This document shows, piece after piece, positions 47,680-59,522 of a DNA stretch of 64,000 nt. Source of the stretch: Phaeosaccion multiseriatum (taxonomy: Eukaryota > Ochrophyta, other classes); contig OZ218952.1 of the NCBI GenBank assembly GCA_965112735.1, positions 1,364,001 to 1,428,000 on the forward strand, written 5' to 3'. Every line of letters begins with the position of its first letter. The stretch's first letter is position 1. Made by a program: the position numbers and the translations under genes. The notes beneath the pieces were generated by a model, which worked only from the letters and a program-made list of their open reading frames with translations, searched no databases and was not told the DNA's origin.

Positions 47680-47915
47680 GGACGAGGAGAGGACGAGGAG
47701 AGGAGGAGGAGACGAGGAGGAGGAGGAGGAGGAGGAGGAGGAGGAGGAGGAGGAGGAGGAGGAGGAGGAGAGAGGAGGAGGAGAGGAGGAGGAGGAGAGA
47801 GGAGGAGGAGAGGAGGAGGAGGAGAGGAGGAGGAGGAGAAGGAGGAGGAGGAGGAGACGAGGAGGAGGAGGAGACGAGGAGGAGGAGGAGAAGGAGGAGG
47901 AGACGAGGAGGGGCT
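47680..47915. repeat. (GAG)n purine array
   Basis: Interrupted GAG/GAC trinucleotide array beginning a few bases after the FHA-WDR70 stop codon, probably in its 3' UTR. ORFs across it are Arg or Pro/Ser homopolymers and not credible. Confidence 0.92.
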
Positions 47916-48637
47916 ATTGAGGGGACGAGCGGCGGAATCTCTTGGACACCTAGACTTAGGGGGGTGGACGAAGACCAGGAGAGAGAGAGAGGGAGGGAGA
48001 GAGGGAGGGGGGGAGAGGAGTTCGCTCACTCGCCACGCGCGTACGCTCGCACCACACACACACACACACGAGGTGTTGGGGCGTTTTGTACTTGTGTAAG
48101 GCAGCGGCAGATTCGTGGCGCAAACCGACGACTTCTCCAATCTCATGTATACATACACTGAAACGTTCCTTTCTGATCGTTCCTCACTGACTTGTGGGGT
48201 TCTTCTCGGGCCATGATGGTTTGGCTGTTCGCCCCAATCGAGACCAGCCTTTGACCTTTCTCTGTCTTGAGGAGGGAGGGTGCCAGAGAGAGGGGAGGAA
48301 GGTGCCTATCTTTTTACAGAGGAACCAAGCCAGATGCACAGTGTGTGAGGGGCCTTACTCTACGCACAGACCCACGCGGCGCAAGAGCGACGGAAAGCAA
48401 ACACTAAAGGCACAGAGTTGCTTGTGTGGAAATTTCAGTTCAGTATATTAAAAATCGGCCAAGGCCAAGGCCCAGGTCAAACGTATCAGTCTCAAAATTC
48501 AGCAGTGACGCTGGCTATACACGATGCTGCTATTGCTTCCCTCTGGCTCGCGCCCAAGGGCGCTGCTTCGAAAGACTCGATCTCCTCGCTTTGTCTCCTA
48601 TGATGTCGAGAAGCTTGTTGGACAGGTGGACACATGC
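47916..48637. other. Convergent 3' intergenic region
   Basis: Between the FHA-WDR70 3' flank and the 3' end of Cys-rich gene B. No supported gene; small ORFs at 48194-48659 lack any domain and probably lie in 3' UTR. Confidence 0.5.
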
Positions 48638-49411
48638 TTATGCGCAGTCCGCGGAGTAGCCGGTGAGGCCCGACGACGGGCAGAAGACGATGCTCTCGGG
48701 GGTGAAGTCGGGGTAGGCAACCATGCCTGCCGCGGCGCCCTCGCACGTCATCCAGCAGCCTCGGCACACCTGGCCCATGCCGAGGTAGTTGCACAGCAGA
48801 CCTGTCTCTCCCGACAGGCAGCTCTCGTCGTAGAAGACGCTCTTGTCGAAGCCCTCGAGCAGCATAAGGGCAGTGTCGGCGTCCAGCGAGCACTCGGTGC
48901 TGTCAGCGTCCCCGGCCGGCTCCTCCCCTGACATGATGAGGTCGCACGACTGCCACTCGCCCTTACCGCAGAATCTGCAGTCGATGCCCGCGCCGTGGGC
49001 GTTGCATCCGAGTCCACCGTACTCGGAGCACGTGGTGTCGGTGTAGCAAGGCGCCTGGAAAGGGATGAAGCAAAGGAAGAGGAGAGCAGAGAGAGAGTGA
49101 GAGGAGGGTTTGCGAGGATATCTTGCGAGTAAAGAACATGAACGAATGTGTCACTGCTCCAGCAGCAGAGAGGAAAGAATAAAGAGCCTGGCCAAGTGCA
49201 GCGATGCGATAAAGGAGGAAGGACAATCACTCACCTCCTCGGAGCACTGGTCGGAGCAGTAGTTGCCGATGACGATGGGGTTCACGGAGCTGGGAGAAGG
49301 TGCCAAGCTGCCGAGGGGGGCCATGGAGGGCGCCGCAGTTTCAAACTGCGCAGACACCGCACCGGCGGAGAGCATCGCAGTGGCGAGGGCGAGGAAGGAC
49401 ATAGGAGCCAT
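48638..49411 (-). CDS. Secreted Cys-rich protein, paralogue B
   Basis: Minus-strand exons 49411-49235 and 49054-48638, intron in the same place and phase as in paralogue A; 197 residues. Signal peptide MAPMSFLALATAMLSAGAVS followed by AQ. All 16 mature cysteines of paralogue A are conserved, as are both modules (GLGCNAHGAGIDCRFCG; GLLCNYLGMGQVCRGCW). The region between them (MSGEEPAGDADSTECSLDAD) is shorter and diverged. Intron and flanks are unlike those of A and C, so this is an older duplicate outside the 2.3-kb block. Open frame, signal peptide and cysteines all intact suggest it is functional. Confidence 0.8.
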
Positions 49412-49990
49412 GTTGTTGTTGTGTGTGGGGGTGGGAGGAGACAGAGTAAAGAACAATGGAAGACTGGAAAGTGGTTTGTGGGAAGTGTACAAGTGGGTTG
49501 GGAGAGGATTGAGAGGAGAAAATTTCCCCGCCTGACAGGTCAAAAATCTCAAATCGATAAGGGGCCCGTTTTCGTTGACTTGAGAGGAGGGTGATTTCGC
49601 TGTTCCGTGCGAGAGGGGCGGGAAGGTCTTCTTACGTGGCTGCTCTCAACTTGCTTGCTGGTGAGGGAGCGAGAGGAGCTCTTTAGCACGGAGGGAAAGT
49701 CTTCTTGCGTGCCTGCTCTCAACTTGCTTGCTGGTGAGGCAGCGAGAGGAGCTCTTCAGGATGGAGGGGTTTTCCAAATGGAGGTGCGATATGTTCAGGG
49801 GGGCATCACCATCCTTTGTCGCTCTCCCAGCCAACAAGCACACATTTCCCGAGGCCCAGCCTGAGTTAAGAGCCTCCAGCGAGGCTGCGAGCTGTGTTTT
49901 TGCTGCTCTTATTTACCCCCCCATACTCATCCCAGCTTGTCCCTCCTTTGCCCGATCTTCAGCTAGCCGGCGCAGAATTGGTGGGGGGGG
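49412..49990. other. Promoter of Cys-rich B and a 73-bp tandem duplication
   Basis: Upstream region of Cys-rich gene B, then two tandem copies of a segment of about 73 bp (49621-49693 and 49694-49766) containing TGCTCTCAACTTGCTTGCTG. No gene recognised. Confidence 0.6.
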
Positions 49991-50079
49991 GGGGGTTGGC
50001 CGGAGCAAGAGGTCGAGGCGAATGCGAGGAAACTTGTCTCGAGGAAGGAGAGAGCACAGAGAGCCTGAAGAAGAAGCGC

Positions 50080-50885
50080 AGCCGATACATGAATCACCGA
50101 GAGCGAGCATATCGAGATGAACTTGGCCACTGAGCTTGCTCCACCAGCAGCCCATGTCGTTGACATTTCCCATCGTGGCAGGGGCGCATGTGTCGGTAAA
50201 GGGAGGAATACCGGAGTCATTCCGCTGTGTATCGCCTCTCAGTGAGAGCAAACTCAAGAGATAAGGCAGCTCAGCTCCGGAGGCGCACGTATCGGGAGGA
50301 AGTCTCTGCGACTTCGCTCCCCCCGTTCATTGCGTGTCAGAATGGGCACACATCTCAGCAGGCACATGACCCGAAGTGGTGGGCCAGCAGGATCCACCCA
50401 GGTCTTTATGGCGTCTTGGAATGGCAAAACCAGGTGGTGGAGACGCTCTTTACAGCGAAACAGGGCAGTGGTGGTCCGTCTTCTCGCTGCAGGCTCACCA
50501 TGTGATGCCCTGGACACGCACGGCAAGACCCTGCGACTCGACGCCGCCATCGGTGGCATCGTGGGACCGCTGTGCCGCTCATCTCGGCCGGGCCTCGGTG
50601 CACATTGCTCTGGGCTTTCTACAGCAGAATCGCTTAGGTCCCTCCGATGTTGAGTTTGCCGTAGAGTCCTCCTCCCCGCAGCAGCGAGAGTTGGCATCGC
50701 AGACTCTTCTGCTGGAGGGATGTTGGAGCCTCTTTTCGTAGCAAATGGATGTAGTGCCGCAGGAGAGGGGTGTATACCCCGAGATTTGTGCCCGAGGTGG
50801 CTTCGGGAATGGCTGAACAACCAGTAGTCATCGCTTTGCTGAGCAGAGGGGCTTCTTTCGAGCAGAGAGGGGCGCGGCGAGACTG
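50080..50885 (+). pseudogene. Decayed ankyrin-repeat gene
   Basis: Several forward frames carry pieces collinear with the intact ankyrin protein at 19680-21086. In order: QPIHES (cf. KPIHTT), HVVDISHRGRGACV (cf. HYVDILVSAGASV), VIPLCIASQ (cf. CTPLCIASQ), PFIACQNGH, VVVRLLAAGSPCDALDTHG (cf. VVARLLDAGCPCDVLATSG), ASVHIALGFLQQN (cf. ASVDIALACVQQN), LASQTLL (cf. FASQTAL) and a final VASGMAEQPVVIALLSRGAS. Frameshifts and stops separate the pieces, so no full protein can be made. The last piece belongs to the duplicated block. Confidence 0.75.
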
Positions 50886-51531
50886 GAGGACGTGTGCACG
50901 AGTTTCAGTCCACCGTCTCATCATGGGTTTCAACACATGCGAACAAGCCCAATTATCTTTCGGTGGGTTGGAGGGCTGTTGGTTGAGTCACATCGGCGAA
51001 CGAAGGGCACCAACGTGCTATGGTCTGCTGTAGTAACACTGCTTATCAAGGGAAGGCGCGCACCTAGTTCAATAAGACTCCTGGCCTACAGCCTCGGTTT
51101 GTGTGCAGGCACCACCGCAAGATGCACACCTCCTCCTCGTCAAATCATCGCTCGGACGACGAGCGTATGGAGGACAGAGCAGCGCCTTGAGGCTAGGCTA
51201 TCACTCACTCACGCACGCACCCCCACACCCTCTCGCCCGCGCTCCCACACTGCCTCCCACGCTCACTCGTCGGTCACATTCCGACACACACGCGCGCACT
51301 CGCTCACTCTCATGCACGCACCCGCGCACACCCTCACTCACCCACTCACTCATGTGTACACGTGTGTGTGCGTGAGATAAGTTAACCTCCTCGAATAATG
51401 TGTGCCCTTACACTGGTAAGGGTCCTGGCGGCCTGTTATTGACCTGCCACGCTACGATACCATGAGCATATTTTTGTGTTGTCCTGCCCTTCTTTTTAGC
51501 TCGCATGTGCTTCTGAGTAGTGTGTGTGTAG

Positions 51532-51651
51532 TTACCGAACGCCACTACGTCTAGGCGGCAAGGCGGGGATGTTGTAGAAATGGTGCTCTTGCTTCAGAGC
51601 TGAGCCCAGCCGGGTACGGTGACCCGAGACATCATCACGCACGAGGGTCAT
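51532..51651 (-). CDS. Possible 39-residue small ORF (copy 2)
   Basis: Same open frame as 33053-33172 in the other block copy. Coding status is uncertain for the same reason. Confidence 0.2.
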   Translation of the reverse strand: MTLVRDDVSGHRTRLGSALKQEHHFYNIPALPPRRSGVR

Positions 51652-51914
51652 GTTGCAGACGCTGCGGTACAAAGAGACGAACGAGCTTGGTTTGAGTTGT
51701 GAATCACTTCCCCTGTATTTACTTAAGTTAAACGCTGTCGGCCAAGGCCATAGATAAGACTTGTATACAAAAGGGTATCAAAAAACTATCTCCATGGCAG
51801 CTAAGTCCTGCTGCCTGGGATACAAGAACACTTTGCTACTTGCTTGCTCCCTCCCCCTCTGAATCACGCGAGAAATGCGACGGACACGGGAAACTACGTC
51901 ATCAGCCTCGCGGC

Positions 51915-52715
51915 TTAAGCACAGTCCGAAGAGTAGCTGGTGAGGCCCGATGAAGGGCAGAAGATGATGGTCTCCGGGGTGAAGTCGGGGTAGGTAACCA
52001 TGCCTGCCGCGGCGCCCTCGCACGTCATCCAGCAGCCTCGGCACACCTGGCCCATGCCGAGGTAGTTGCACAGCAGGCCAGACTCCCCCGACAGGCAGCT
52101 CTCGTCGTAGAAGACGCTCTTGTCGAAGCCTTGGAGCAGCATGAGGGCGGTCTCGGCGTCCATCCCGCAGTCCGTGTCCTCCACCTGGGGCTCCTCTGCC
52201 GGTCCACCTCCTTCTCCGACCATCAGCTCGCAGGCCTGCCACTCGCCCTTGCCGCAGAATCTGCAGTCCATGCCCGCGCCGTGCGCGTTGCATCCGAGGC
52301 CTCCGTACTCAGAGCACGTGGGGTCCATGTAGCACGGCGCCTGCAGAGAAGGAGGTGTGTGTAGGTGTGGCAAAGCGGAAAGGATGGGAGAAAGACGCAG
52401 AAGACAAAGGCGCTAGAGTGAGCGGGGGGGCTTTGAAGTACCTTTGTGCCAAGCAATCCAAGGCGGGCGGAGAACAGTAGCCCACGGCCGCCATGAAAGG
52501 GGGAAGGACACCACACTGCTGTGACTCACCGCGTCGGAGCACTGGTCGGAGCACATAGCTCCCCCCAACACGACGGGGTTGACTGATCCAGGCGAAGGGG
52601 CCAAGCTGGCGAACGGGGCGAAGGCAGGCGCCGCCGTCTCAAGCTGCGCAGAAGCCACGCCGACGGAGAGCAGTGCAGTGGCGATGGAGGCGATGAAGGA
52701 CGTAGTAGGAGACAT
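51915..52715 (-). CDS. Secreted Cys-rich protein, paralogue C
   Basis: Minus-strand exons 52715-52530 and 52340-51915, 203 residues. Exon 2 codes for the same protein as paralogue A; the seen difference in NAHGAG is a synonymous codon change. Exon 1 has Val for Ala in the signal-peptide core (ALLSVGVASA). Intron and upstream region differ by a few substitutions and indels. It is therefore a recent copy with an intact frame and promoter region and is probably expressed. Confidence 0.8.
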
Positions 52716-53037
52716 CTTTTTGTTGTTCTGGCGCTGTTGCTGTTGCTGATGGTATGATTGTGGCCAGGTGGCCTGAGAAGCAGGGTGAGAGTAATCTGTC
52801 ATTTCTTCTAGCGCCGATGTTAAACTATAGCGCCAAAATCGGCAAAAGTAAAAGGCAGTGTGGGGTGGGCCCTAGTAAGTCACGGAAAGCCCCTCGCCCT
52901 GTCCGATTCCCCTGTCCGATCCCCTTTCCCTTCAAAACTTACACCGACCGCAGCAGCAGTGAGTACCGTAGAGAGAAACGGGGACTAGTTGGTTTTGCTC
53001 TGAAGCCGGCTGGGTTTCCACTTGACCGGCCGGGGAA

Positions 53038-53151
53038 ATGGATATGCCCCCTCCGCCCGCCCCCGCCGGAGGAGGGGGAGGAGGAGGCGGTGGGGCGATG
53101 CTCCGCCGCCGGCACTGCCGGAGCTGCAGTCACCCATTGCTGAAAGTCTAG
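53038..53151 (+). pseudogene. Truncated 5' end of FHA-WDR70
   Basis: Starts MDMPPPPAPAGGGGG as in the intact gene at 34574, then a 1-bp deletion in the CCGCC run and loss of similarity give an unrelated tail and a stop after 37 codons. It comes with the duplicated promoter, so a short transcript from here is possible. Confidence 0.8.
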
Positions 53152-53299
53152 CTAATAAGTAGCGCCAGAATACGATGCTAGCGCCCCTCGAACTGTGACT
53201 CGCTTCATATCGAAGTGAGAAGACACAGCAAGGAGAAAAGCGTAATGTGATCTTCAAGCGCCGCCCAAGGATGGTGCTGGTACATCACGTCTCACGTCT

Positions 53300-53930
53300 C
53301 ACCCACCGGCGCCGGTGCTCTCCTTGGTCGCGACATCTATGCTTCTCCTACCTACTGTAAGGCCCGCACTTACGGCGAGTACGTGTACCTACTTGGTGAG
53401 TAAGATCAAGGTCACCACGGAATGGGACACGTCGAGCTGGCGCAGCGCCAAGGGGAAGTGGGGTGTGGACGGAGGCCGGGACGGCGACAACGATCAGTTC
53501 TGTTTTCCGGTATTGCTCTTAACGCTGCTCTTAGCTAACGCCATGTTATTTGTGCTCGGTCCCAAGAATCTTGATGATTGGACGAGTGCAGTGGCTCCAA
53601 CCACGCTGCAGCAGGTAGGCGTACCTCATTCGCAGTCCTTGCCACGGCTATGCGGACAACTTCAAGTTCGACTGGGCCACGAACCTCACTGAGACCATGA
53701 GTAGCATCTGCGACAGCACAGACAGCGCCACGGACTTGATCATAGATCGCTTCGACTGGCTGGGGCAGCCGCACCTGCTGCGTGACCCACAAGAAGGGCT
53801 TCCGGTCCATGCGCCGCCGTTACTTCTGACCAGTCGATTTGCCACTCGGAAGTTCGAAGCAATAGAGGAGGGGGAGAGGCCCAGTAGACAGTGTTTCAAT
53901 AGAAGAGAAGCTCTTTTCTTTTTTTTATGA
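53300..53930 (+). other. Unclassified sequence with possible coding remnants
   Basis: One frame at 53315-53692 is open for 125 codons with a hydrophobic stretch (PVLLLTLLLANAMLFVLG). Another, about 53645-53930, reads NFKFDWATNLTETMSSICDS and continues plausibly. No single frame joins them and no family is recognised. Intron-split gene, pseudogene or chance are all possible. Confidence 0.25.
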
Positions 53931-54184
53931 TACTTGACTACAATTAATCTGTACAATGTCATCTGTAGTTCCACTCTCTATCCTGCTGCCTCCCAAGAAG
54001 GCGAAAGGCCCACTTCACTGCCATCGTGTTTGTCGCTGCCTGACCGCAACAAGCGCATCTTCCTCTCTCTCTCTCTCTCCTCCCTGTGTCGGAGGAGAGA
54101 TTTACGCCGCTACTCAGTCACACCTCAGCTCACAGCCATCCATCAACATCATGGGCTGTTCAGTTATTCAGTCACACCTCTGCC

Positions 54185-55024
54185 TCACAGCCACGGCGCC
54201 CAGCCCGGGAAGACCCTGCACAAGTTGCCGGGGTCTCTGGCCTGATTGATGAGAAGTTTCACTTGCCCCGTCACGCTTAGCGCCTCCCCGCTGTGCTCCT
54301 CATAACCCTGGAGCTTCTCCCGCACCCGCAGGAGAGCCCGGGCCGCCTTATCGCTGTCTCCTCCTCCTGCTGCTCCTCCTGCTGCTCCTCCTCCTGCTGC
54401 TCCTCCTGCTCCTCCTCCTGCTCCTACTCCTCCTTCGTCTCCGCCTCCTCCTCCTTCCTCCGGCACCGCCCCTGTGTCGTTGACGCCGCCTCCCTCCTCG
54501 TCGTCGTCCTCCTTCTGCCGCTGCCTCGTGTCGATGGGACTCAAGATCCACTTGTAGAGCGGATCGTGGATTAGCACCTCCAGCAGCGTCAGCAGAGAGC
54601 CGGTGTTCTCACGGAGTACCTACTCGGTTTTGGGGGGTGGGAGGAGTGGAGGGCACCCGGGGCCAGGTGAGATGAAGAGAAGAGAGAAGAGAGAGGACCG
54701 ATTCGACGTTATGACAAAGTGAACCGAGAGAACCCCCCACCTCCCACCCACCCACCCTCCCCACCCACTGACTCACTCGCATGGTGGCCTCGCAGGACTT
54801 CTTAAAGACTCCCTCAGTGCCCGTGACTCCCATGCCGTCCACCACGTCTCGTGTGAGGCGGAAGGGGATGGTTTCGGGCGTGTGTAGCGTGCGGCCCTGC
54901 TCGAAGGTCACGCCGAAGTCGATGTGCACAACTTCCGCGGTTGACTGAGATGAGAGGCGAGCAAGAGAGAGAGGAGGGAGTGGGGAGAGAGTAAGGCAAA
55001 GAGGCGGGGGGCGGAGGCGCAGCC

Positions 55025-55095
<71 letters not shown>

Positions 55096-55618
55096 CACAC
55101 ACGCACACTACACACACGCACACTACACACACACACGCACACACACACACACACGCACGCACACACACACAGACTCATACACGTACGTACCATCTTGACG
55201 AGAATGTTGTGAGCGTGTCTGTCTCCGATGCCCAACACGTATCCCACGATGGAGCTCACAGCGACGCTCCTGGTGTAGGCCAAGCGGGCCCCGTGCCAGT
55301 GGACGGGGTTGGGGAAGTGCTCGAGGAAGAAGAAGCGGAAGGCGGGTTGCACGTGAGCGGTCACTTCGTCGAAGGCCTCGCGCTTGTCCACAGGGTTCTG
55401 TTGGGGTGTGCGTGTTGGTTGTTTGTTTGGTTGGTGCGTTGTCATACATACGGGAGAGGGACATGTACACACGCACGCACATGCACATGGGAATAGGCAT
55501 ACGAGGAGGGAGGGGGGAGGGGAAGGGACAGGGGAGAGACGAGGAGGGAGAGGTAGGAGACATCAGGTACCAAACACAGGTGGTGAGCGGTGGGTGGGTT
55601 GTGAATAAGAGGACGAGC

Positions 55619-55673
<55 letters not shown>

Positions 55674-57870
55674 GCCCCCATCCTTACGTGCGTACCTTCA
55701 TCTTATTGCGCACGAACTTCTGCTTCCAGTCCTCGGGGTGATAGCGCGAATGCAGTCCCACCTTGCCCGGCCCATCCGTCAGGAAGGAGCCGAACGGTCC
55801 TGTCCACAGAGGGAGGGAGGGAGGGAGGGAGGGAGGGACGGACGGAGGGAGGGAGGGAGGGAAATGAGGGAGTTATTCCCAGGGCAAAAAAAAAAAAGGA
55901 AATACATGCTCATGCATACACATACAGACCCCTTGCATCCAACACACATGCAAGCACATTGAGGAAGCTGCATCTACCCGTCTGCACCTAAGCTATCACT
56001 GCACCCACTCAATGCCTGCACAATACAAGGCTGTAACTGCCTGTAACTGCCTGTAACTGCCTGTAACTGCCTGTAACTGCCTGTAACTGCCTGTAACGGC
56101 ACGTACCCGTCTCCTCCACCCACTCGATGACTCCGCTTTGCGGCGAGAGGGGCACAATGTTGTAAGTGGTGATGTGCAAATGGCGCTGCCGAGTCGCCGC
56201 CTCCTCCCGCAGCAGGCTGGAGGGAGGGAGTGTTGTAGGTACAGTAGTAAAGGGAGAACAGACGGTGGCACAGTGACAGCAGAGAATGGGCAGAGAGGGA
56301 GACAAGAGGGCAGCGGCGCAGAGCATGGAGGGAGGGAGGGAGGGAGGGAGGAAGGGAGCGTCACAGAGTGGCCGGGGCAGAGGCAGAGAGACAGAGAGGC
56401 AGAGAGGCAGAGAGGCAGAGAGGCAGAGGGGTAGAGAGAGAAGGACCGGGGGGATATCGGCGGGGGCAAAGGCGTATGGGTGGGCAAGCAGGCAGGCATA
56501 CGGGCAGGCAAGAGGTATGCCAGCCGCAGCTGGCACCTGCTGCGGCCTCCCCTCCCCTCTCTGCCCTATTTGCGCGTGTTGGTGGTATGGACGGACCTGT
56601 TGACGGTGCCGAAGACCTGCTGCATCACCGCGTCTTGGCGGAGATCATCCCCTCCCTTCACCACCTGTCCAGCAAGAGGCAGGCATATGGATAAGCAAGA
56701 CAAAAGCCATAGAAAAGAGCAGAGACTATTACATCCATTCCACTACCATCCATCCGCATCCACTACCATCCATCCATCCATCCACCCATCCATCTGCATC
56801 CACTGCCATCCGCCCAACCAACTCCGCTAACCTGTCGGTAGCTGACGCCGTCGGAGCCAATACACTTGGCGATCTTGGGTCTATTAATGCCGGAATCTGT
56901 GAGTGAGAAGGTGTTCTCAAAGCCGCGGATGAGCACCATGCCACTGCTGCCCCCCCGGGTAGGATCGTACTCCCCAAGGGGGTCTACGGGAGGAGGGTGG
57001 GTGAGGACACACGGCGCGTGGGAGGGATCGGTATCGTGCTCGAGATTGGAGGAGGAGGAGGAGGAGGAGGAGGTGCCGCTCTGGCCTCCAGTCGATCTTA
57101 AGAGGAGGGGAGGGGAGGGGAGGAGAGGGGAGGGGAGGGGAGGGGAGGGAAAAGGGAGGAGATCAGATGTGCAGGAGGTCGACAGAGCTGAGAGCGGAGG
57201 CGTGCAGTAAGTCAATGGGGGAAGCCAAAGTGACCACTAAACTTACTAATGTAACGTAACGCACCTAGACCCTAGGCAAGTGACGATGCACTCCTCCCCC
57301 TGCAGCCCGAGCTCTCCAAAGCCGACATTCTTGACCCTCTTTTTCTCCACAAGATCCTTCACGCTCCTCTCGGCAAGGACAGTGTAGGCGCGCACAAGCT
57401 TCTCGAGGTTGAGAATCAAGGGGCGGAGGTGCGGGGGGGAGAGGGTGGACTTCTTGAGCTCCTCCAGCACCTGTAGGCAATGGGAGGGGAGAGGAGGAGA
57501 GGAGAGGAGAGGAGAGGGGAGGGGAGGGGAGGAGAGGGGAGGGGAGGGGAGGGGAGGGGAGGAGAGGGGATGGGAGGGGAAGGGAGGGAAGGGGAGAGGA
57601 GGGGAGGGGAAGGGAGGGGAGGGAAGGGAAGGGAGGGGAGGGGAGGGGAGGGGAGGGGAGGGGAGGGGAGGGGAGGGGAGGGGAGGGGAGGGGAGGGGAG
57701 GCGAGGGGAGGGGAGGCGAGGGGAGGGGAGGTGAGGGGAGGCGAGGGGAGGGGAGGTGAGGGGAGGCGAGGGGAGGGGAGGTGAGGGGCTTAGCACCGAG
57801 ACAAGCGGCCGCGGATGGTGAAAGGGAGAAACCCCAAGACAGACACCCCGACACAGAGACACACAGACAG

Positions 57871-57941
<71 letters not shown>

Positions 57942-57992
57942 AACAGACAAACAAACAGAGAGACAGAGACAGAAAGAGAGAGAGAGACAGAA

Positions 57993-58051
<59 letters not shown>

Positions 58052-58056
58052 TAGAC

Positions 58057-58125
<69 letters not shown>

Positions 58126-59465
58126 CACGACTGACAAGCTACTCACTGACAATCCACCCCCTGCTTGCCCCTACTCACTGACAATCCACCCCCTGCTTGC
58201 CCCTACTCACTGACAATCCACCCCTTGCATGCCCCTACTCACTGACAATCCACCCCCTGCTTGCCCCTACTCACTGACAATCCACCCCCTGCATGCCCCT
58301 ACTCACTGACAATCCACCCCCTGCATGCCCCAAGCCACTTGCCTGCCTGGCCCCAGCGATGCGCCCCCCGGACACGTTGACGCGGAAGGTGTTGAAGGCG
58401 GACACTTCGGCACGCACCTCCCCGTTGGCCAATGCCATGAGCTGAGAGGGCAAGGCAAGGCAAGGCAAAGAGGGCGGGCGAGGAAGGGCAAGGGCCTGAT
58501 AAGGCAAGACCACGCTACCTCCTCTCTCTCTTCCTCCCCTCGTTCTCCTTCCTTCTCCCTCCGCCCCTTCCTTCTCCTTTTGCTCCTCCCACTCCTCTTC
58601 CTCTTGCTCCTCCTCCCCCCCCCTCCTCCTCTTCCCTCTTCCCTTCCGACTGACCTATATGCCTCTACCCTGCCCTGCCCTGTATCACCAACTGCCCTAC
58701 TCTGCCCATATCTCTACACTACCCTGCTGTCACTCACCTTAAGCAGTGCGTGGTGGGGGTGCTCCTTGCACAGCCTGAGGATGAGGGACCTTAGCGTGGT
58801 CTGGAAGAGGTCCCTGCCCCTGCCCGGGCCCAAGCTGCACATGGAGTTGCTGTCCAGCCGACTCGTCACCTACACACCACACCACACCACACCACACCAC
58901 ACCACACCACACGGCCAGTCAGTACACGCACAGGCACACCACACGGCCAGACACACCATAGCGCACCACGCACCCACATCGTTTAGTTCACGCATCCGCA
59001 CGGCACACAAACGGCACACACACGGCACACTGGCACTGACCTGATTGGTGAGGGGGATGAACTTCCAGGAGGGGACGTCCGCCACGATCTTACGCATCTC
59101 CTACAGGGGGGGAGGGGGAGAGGGGTACCGGGGCAGGGGCAGACGCACACAGGTCAGGGCAGATTGCGTGTGTGCCGTACGCACATAGGTCGATCTGTTC
59201 CTCCCCTCCCCCCCCCCCCCTCGTCCTGCCTCTCACATACATACCTGATTGGCGCTGTCCCTCTCATAGTTGTTGAACCACAGACTCACCACCTCGAATA
59301 CCGCCTTGTGGTCCGACTTGACGCCGAGACTGAAACGGCCGGAGGACGAGCACGAGCGTGTGTGTGTGGGTGCGTGCGTGAGTGCGTGCGTGCGTGCGTG
59401 TGCGTGTTTGTGGGTGGGTGTGACCAATGGTGAGTAGGCGGATGGGAGCCGTGCAAACAAAACCG

Positions 59466-59522
<57 letters not shown>

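Larger units (their letters stand above)
50796..53116. repeat. Duplicated block, copy 2
   Basis: Second copy of 32351-34653, same orientation, 2,321 bp against 2,303 bp. On its left the ankyrin similarity continues for 700 bp beyond the block; on its right the FHA-WDR70 coding sequence is cut off after about 27 codons. Extra material near 51435-51470 and small indels distinguish it. Confidence 0.92.

Noticed and set aside
53315-53692. A 125-codon membrane protein gene
   Set aside because: The frame is isolated, has no recognised family, and a neighbouring frame looks equally coding. Listed only as possible remnants.
58140-58331. CRISPR-like direct repeats of 32 bp
   Set aside because: The copies are head to tail with no unique spacers; it is an intronic minisatellite.
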